Part shown: positions 5,928 through 9,482 of the stretch, piece by piece
How positions within the stretch are numbered: the stretch's first letter is position 1
Layout of the letters: every line of letters starts with the position of its first letter
Assembly: GCA_029937205.1 (NCBI GenBank)
Contig: JAPYQV010000074.1
Location: 1-9,482 of the forward strand
Direction: 5' to 3'
DNA length: 9,482 bases
Source: Alphaproteobacteria bacterium
GTDB lineage: Bacteria > Pseudomonadota > Alphaproteobacteria > UBA828
Program-made: the position numbers and the translations under genes
Notes under the pieces: generated by a model
Database searches by the model: none
What the model was told of the DNA's origin: nothing
Seen by the model: only the letters and a program-made list of their open reading frames with translations

Positions 5928-7850
5928 TTAGGTTGTCAGCGTTTTTGTTAAGAGTCCGGCCAGACGGCGGCTGAATGCGGCCGGGTCGGGCAGGGATTCG
6001 CCTTCCAGAATACGCGCCTGATCGAGCAGCAGATGGGAGGCATCCTCGAGCGCCTCCGAGGCGCCTTCCTTGCCCACCAGGGTGGCGAGCGCCCGGGTCA
6101 GCGAATGGCTCGGATTGATTTCGAGCACGCGCTTTTGCCCGGTGACAGGTTGCTGGTGCTGGCGCAACAAGCGTTCGAAATGCATATCGACATCGCCCTC
6201 ATCGGCCACCAGGCACACCGGGCTTTCGGTCAGGCGTGACGACGTCCGCACGTCCTTGACCTCATCACCGAGCGTGAGCTTGACCATGGCGATGAGCTTG
6301 TCCATGTCACTGTCGCTCGTCTTTTCTTCTTCCGGCGCCGAGTCATCGTCGGATTTGGCGGTCTCGAACTTGTCGAGATCGGCCGAGCCCTGGGTGATTG
6401 AGCGGAACGGTTTGTCGTCGAAATTCGCCGCGGTGGGCAGCCAAAATTGGTCAACCGGATCGGTCATGAACAGCACATCGATGCCACGCGCCTTGAAGCC
6501 TTCGAGCTGCGGGCTTTTTTCGATGCCGCTCGCGGCATCGCCGCTGAGATAGTAGATCGCCTCCTGGCCCTCGGCCATATCGGCGACATAATCGGCCAGC
6601 GAAATCCACTTATCTGTGGCGTTGAGCGAGTGAAAGCGTGCCAGCTTCATCAGTTTGGCGCTCTGATCCGACGCTTCGTAGATGCCTTCCTTGAGCACCG
6701 CTCCGAAATTGCGCCAAAACAGGTCATAGCCGTCGCTGTCGTTTTTGGCCTTCTTCTCCAATTCGGAGAGAATGCGCTTGACCAGGCCGGAGCTGATCTT
6801 GGCGAGGATCGGGTTGTGCTGCAATGTCTCGCGGCTGATGTTGAGCGGCAGATCGTTGGAATCGACGATGCCGCGCATGAAGCGCAGATAGCCGGGCATT
6901 AGGCCCTCGCAATCGTCGCTGATGAAGACCCGTTTGACATAGAGCCGGACGCTGTGTTTGCGCGCCGGATCAAACAGATCGAACGGCCGCATGTCGGGCA
7001 CGTAGACGAGACCGGTATATTCGATGCGTCCCTCGGCCCGCATGTGCACCGTCAGCCACGGATCGCCCGGGAGATGGGAGACATGGTGATAAAATTCCTT
7101 GTGCTGCTCTTCCGTAATGTCGTTGGGCGAGCGCGTCCAGAGTGCAGAACCTTCGTTGAGCGTTTCCCCGGCAAGTTCGATCGGTAAGGAGATATGGTCG
7201 GAATAGGTGCTGATGATATGACGAATGCGCGCCTCTTCGACAAATTCTTCGTCGGCCTTGCGCAAGTGCAGCACGACACGCGCGCCGCGCGTCGCCGTCT
7301 CGTCAGGCGTAATGGAGAATTTGCCACGGCCCTTCGATTCCCAGCGCCAGCCCGCTGCCTCGCCGGCGCGCCGGGTAAACACCTCGACCCGGGTGGCGAC
7401 CATGAAGGAGGAATAAAAGCCAACGCCAAATTGGCCGATCAGGCTCGGATCTTCGCTCTCATCGCTTTTAATCTGCTTGAGAAAAGCTTCGGTGCCGGAA
7501 CGCGCGATGGTGCCGAGATTTTCCACCAGATCGTCATGGCTCATGCCGATACCATTGTCGGCGATGGTTAAAATGCGGGCTTCCTTGTCGAGCGAGATGC
7601 TGACCTTGAGGTCGCTGTCGCCGGTCATCAGCTCAGGCTCGGTGATTGCCGCGTAGCGCAGCTTGTCGCAGGCATCCGAGGCATTGGCGATCAGCTCGCG
7701 CAAGAAGATATCTTTCTCCTTGTAGAGCGAGTTGATCATGAGATCGAGCAGCTTGCTGACCTCGGCCTGAAATTCGTGCGTCTCTGCTTTTGCCGATTCG
7801 GCTGTGGTGTCGCCGCTATCGGGCTTTTCGTCTACCGGGGCATCGCCCAT
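5928..7850 (-). CDS. htpG: Molecular chaperone HtpG (bacterial Hsp90)
   Basis: Cytoplasmic ATP-dependent Hsp90 chaperone, 640 residues, acting as a homodimer that remodels client proteins, usually with DnaK. The N-terminal GHKL ATPase domain is complete: FLRELIANASDACDKL with Glu52 and Asn56, DNGIGMS (98-104), GTIARSGTEAF (113-123) and the lid/ATP motif GQFGVGFYSSF (139-149). The middle domain includes LNISRETLQHN with the ATP-sensing arginine, and the C-terminal dimerisation domain ends near LLDQARILEGE and LAGLLTKTL. An acidic linker (DDDSAPEEEK) precedes the C-terminal domain. The N-terminus is about 18 residues longer than in E. coli. The ATG at 7850 is chosen because AGGAGAG sits 6 nt upstream; the frame remains open to a codon near 7991, but the extension has no family character. 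A heat-shock-type promoter lies upstream. It is divergent from the helicase gene. Confidence 0.97.
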   Translation of the reverse strand: MGDAPVDEKPDSGDTTAESAKAETHEFQAEVSKLLDLMINSLYKEKDIFLRELIANASDACDKLRYAAITEPELMTGDSDLKVSISLDKEARILTIADNGIGMSHDDLVENLGTIARSGTEAFLKQIKSDESEDPSLIGQFGVGFYSSFMVATRVEVFTRRAGEAAGWRWESKGRGKFSITPDETATRGARVVLHLRKADEEFVEEARIRHIISTYSDHISLPIELAGETLNEGSALWTRSPNDITEEQHKEFYHHVSHLPGDPWLTVHMRAEGRIEYTGLVYVPDMRPFDLFDPARKHSVRLYVKRVFISDDCEGLMPGYLRFMRGIVDSNDLPLNISRETLQHNPILAKISSGLVKRILSELEKKAKNDSDGYDLFWRNFGAVLKEGIYEASDQSAKLMKLARFHSLNATDKWISLADYVADMAEGQEAIYYLSGDAASGIEKSPQLEGFKARGIDVLFMTDPVDQFWLPTAANFDDKPFRSITQGSADLDKFETAKSDDDSAPEEEKTSDSDMDKLIAMVKLTLGDEVKDVRTSSRLTESPVCLVADEGDVDMHFERLLRQHQQPVTGQKRVLEINPSHSLTRALATLVGKEGASEALEDASHLLLDQARILEGESLPDPAAFSRRLAGLLTKTLTT

Positions 7851-7856
7851 GCGTAT

Positions 7857-7863
7857 CTCTCCT
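7857..7863 (-). promoter_or_regulatory. Ribosome binding site of htpG
   Basis: AGGAGAG on the - strand, 6 nt before the ATG at 7850. It is the strongest Shine-Dalgarno in the window and decides the htpG start. Confidence 0.8.
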
Positions 7864-7888
7864 GACAACAAATTCGAACTTGGGCGCA

Positions 7889-7917
7889 ATATGTGTCGGG
7901 GCAAGGGCCTATTCAAG
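7889..7917 (-). promoter_or_regulatory. Heat-shock sigma factor (RpoH)-type promoter of htpG
   Basis: On the - strand, CTTGAA (7917-7912) is a perfect match to the RpoH -35 core. It is followed after 15 bp by ACACATAT (7896-7889), which keeps the CATnT of the -10 consensus. Spacing suits RpoH and would start transcription near 7882, leaving a leader of about 30 nt with the Shine-Dalgarno inside it. RpoH control of htpG is well known in proteobacteria; the site here is a visual call. The remaining upstream spacer to 7995 must also hold the helicase promoter, for which only a poor TTGACT (7955-7960) and TTTGAT (7980-7985) pair with 19-bp spacing is visible. Confidence 0.55.
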
Positions 7918-7995
7918 TCCCCGTTTTGCTCTTTATGGGGTGCCGGACGGCAGATTGACTTGCATTCCAGCTCGCGAAGTTTGATTCTCAAGCTT

Positions 7996-9482
7996 ATGGC
8001 AGATAAGCGCAGCGGGGATCATAACGTCACGGCAGTCCTCGGCCCCACCAACACCGGCAAGACACATTTGGCGGTGGAGCGCATGCTGACCCATGGTTCG
8101 GGTCTGATGGGCTTCCCGTTGCGTCTTTTGGCGCGGGAAATTTACGACAAGGTGGTGGCGATCAAGGGCGCCCGCGCCGTGGCGCTGATTACCGGCGAGG
8201 AAAAGATCCTCCCCGCCAATCCGCGCTATATCCTTGCCACAGTCGAATCCATGCCGCTCGACCGGACGGTGGATTTTCTCGCGGTTGATGAAATTCAGCT
8301 CGCCGCCGACCGTGAGCGCGGCCATGTTTTCACCGACCGGTTGCTCCATGCGCGTGGCCGCTCCGAGACCATGTTTCTCGGTGCCGATACCATTCGTCCG
8401 CTCATTCGCCGTCTCGTTCCCGAGGCCTCGTTTACCGGTCGGCCACGCTTTTCCGAGCTTTCCTTCAGCGGCCACCGGAAGCTCGGCCGTCTCGCGCCGC
8501 GCAGCGCCGTGGTCGCCTTCTCGGCTCAGGATGTCTATGCCCTGGCCGAGGCCATGCGGGTGCAGCGCGGCGGTTGCGCGGTGGTGCTCGGCGCCCTCAG
8601 CCCGCGCACCCGGAACGCCCAGGTGGCGATGTATCAGGCCGGCGAAATCGATTATCTGGTAGCGACGGATGCGATTGGGATGGGTCTCAACATGGATCTC
8701 GACCATGTCGCCTTCTCGGCCGACCGAAAGTTCGACGGACACCATATGCGCCGCCTGAACGCGGCCGAACTGGCGCAGGTTGCTGGGCGCGCCGGGCGTT
8801 ATCTCACCAATGGCACATTCGGCACAACGGCGGACCTAACGGAGCTCGATAGCGCTATGGTGGAGGCGGTCGAACAGCACCGCTTTGCCAAAATAAAAGA
8901 GGTTTTCTGGCGCAACTCCGATCTCTCCTACCGCAGCCTGGACCGGTTATTGCACAGTCTCGATCGGCCGCCGGATCAGCCCGGTTTGCGCCGCGTGCGC
9001 GATGGCAATGATCATCTCACCCTTCTCGCCCTGGCGCGCGACGATGCGGTGCGGGCGCGTGCCGAAGGGCCGGAGGAAGTACGCCTGTTGTGGGATGTCT
9101 GCCAAATTCCCGATTTCCGCAAAACCCTGGCCGACAGTCATTTCGGTCTGGCGCGGCAAATCTACCTTCATTTGATCCAATCGGGCGCACTTCCCAAACC
9201 GTGGATCGCCAAGCGGGTTGCCAGCCTGGATCGCGCCGACGGCGACATCGATACCCTGACGGCGCGCATCAGCCATATCCGCACCTGGACTTACATCTCG
9301 CATCACGCGGCGTGGTTAGCAGATGCGCGTCATTGGCAGGAGCGCACGCGCGAAGTTGAGGACAGGCTCTCCGATGCCTTGCATGAACGCCTGACCCAGC
9401 GCTTCGTCGATCGCCGCGCTGCCGCTTTGGTGCAGCGCATGCAGGGTTCCGGTTCGCTCAACGCCGTGTTTGGTGATTCTGG
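7996..9482 (+). CDS. Suv3-like DExH RNA helicase, 3' end cut by window
   Basis: Superfamily 2 helicase of the Suv3 type, related to the mitochondrial RNA-degradosome helicase and found in many alphaproteobacteria; it probably unwinds RNA in the cytoplasm, using ATP. 495 codons are visible and the frame is open at the right edge. Motifs in order: Walker A GPTNTGKTH (16-24, Lys22), FPLRLLAREIYDK (about 37-49), Walker B DEIQ (98-101) in place of DEAD, LGADTIRPLI (about 128-137) near motif III, ATDAIGMGLNM (223-233) as motif V, and QVAGRAGRY (261-269) as motif VI with both arginine fingers. The region from about 290 onward is helical and basic, resembling the Suv3 C-terminal part. The ATG at 7996 leads quickly into the core; an in-frame TTG at 7981 is possible and neither has a clear Shine-Dalgarno. 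Full-length relatives are considerably longer, so a large C-terminal part is missing because of the window edge, not truncation of the gene. Confidence 0.92.
   Translation, partial: MADKRSGDHNVTAVLGPTNTGKTHLAVERMLTHGSGLMGFPLRLLAREIYDKVVAIKGARAVALITGEEKILPANPRYILATVESMPLDRTVDFLAVDEIQLAADRERGHVFTDRLLHARGRSETMFLGADTIRPLIRRLVPEASFTGRPRFSELSFSGHRKLGRLAPRSAVVAFSAQDVYALAEAMRVQRGGCAVVLGALSPRTRNAQVAMYQAGEIDYLVATDAIGMGLNMDLDHVAFSADRKFDGHHMRRLNAAELAQVAGRAGRYLTNGTFGTTADLTELDSAMVEAVEQHRFAKIKEVFWRNSDLSYRSLDRLLHSLDRPPDQPGLRRVRDGNDHLTLLALARDDAVRARAEGPEEVRLLWDVCQIPDFRKTLADSHFGLARQIYLHLIQSGALPKPWIAKRVASLDRADGDIDTLTARISHIRTWTYISHHAAWLADARHWQERTREVEDRLSDALHERLTQRFVDRRAAALVQRMQGSGSLNAVFGDS

Noticed and set aside
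7851..7991. 47-codon N-terminal extension of htpG
   Set aside because: A strong Shine-Dalgarno sits before the ATG at 7850, the extension is not HtpG-like, and it would cover the likely promoter.
7933..8745. 270-codon open frame on the - strand opposite the helicase
   Set aside because: The helicase reading has all its motifs in order; the antisense frame has none and no plausible start signal.
1..9482. Mobile element, CRISPR array, tRNA, attachment site or defence system
   Set aside because: I saw no transposase or integrase, no spaced direct repeats, no cloverleaf sequence and no defence-type genes; the genes are housekeeping-like and uniform in composition by eye.

Overview
The window looks like ordinary chromosomal DNA from a GC-rich alphaproteobacterium. 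This is inferred from gene content and protein style: a divergent Suv3-type (mitochondrial-like) RNA helicase, a DUF1223 protein, the SDR / queG / glutathione S-transferase neighbourhood, and a TlpA-CcdA pair. I see no insertion sequence, integrase, CRISPR array, tRNA or rRNA, and no compositional island. I could not place it to genus.

Layout: (1) 1-1368, + strand: the 3' part of a secreted TlpA-like thiol-disulfide protein, then the membrane electron carrier ccdA. (2) 1361-2254, - strand: an SDR / YeeZ-like NAD(P)-binding epimerase or dehydratase-like protein, overlapping the end of ccdA tail to tail. (3) 2315-3073, + strand: an exported TPR protein, overlapping the end of queG tail to tail. 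(4) 3060-4863, - strand: a GST-family protein followed by queG (epoxyqueuosine reductase), which overlap by 20 nt. (5) 5018-5782, + strand: an exported DUF1223 protein with a CxxC motif and a duplicated start region. (6) 5783-5927: a short intergenic stretch with two hairpins. (7) 5928-7850, - strand: htpG (bacterial Hsp90) with a strong ribosome binding site and a heat-shock-like promoter. (8) 7996-end, + strand: a Suv3-like DExH helicase running off the window. No gene-free stretch exceeds 300 bases; the longest are about 145-155 bases and are described as features.

Together the genes suggest housekeeping: periplasmic thiol redox and cytochrome c maturation (TlpA/CcdA, possibly DUF1223), tRNA modification (QueG), protein quality control (HtpG) and RNA metabolism (helicase). 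I did not find a convincing new biological system. The most unusual local structure is a 14-bp tandem duplication across the DUF1223 start codon. It creates a five-codon upstream reading frame whose stop overlaps the true start. Next in interest are a perfect 7-1-7 palindrome placed as an operator between the SDR and TPR genes, and the RpoH-type promoter of htpG.
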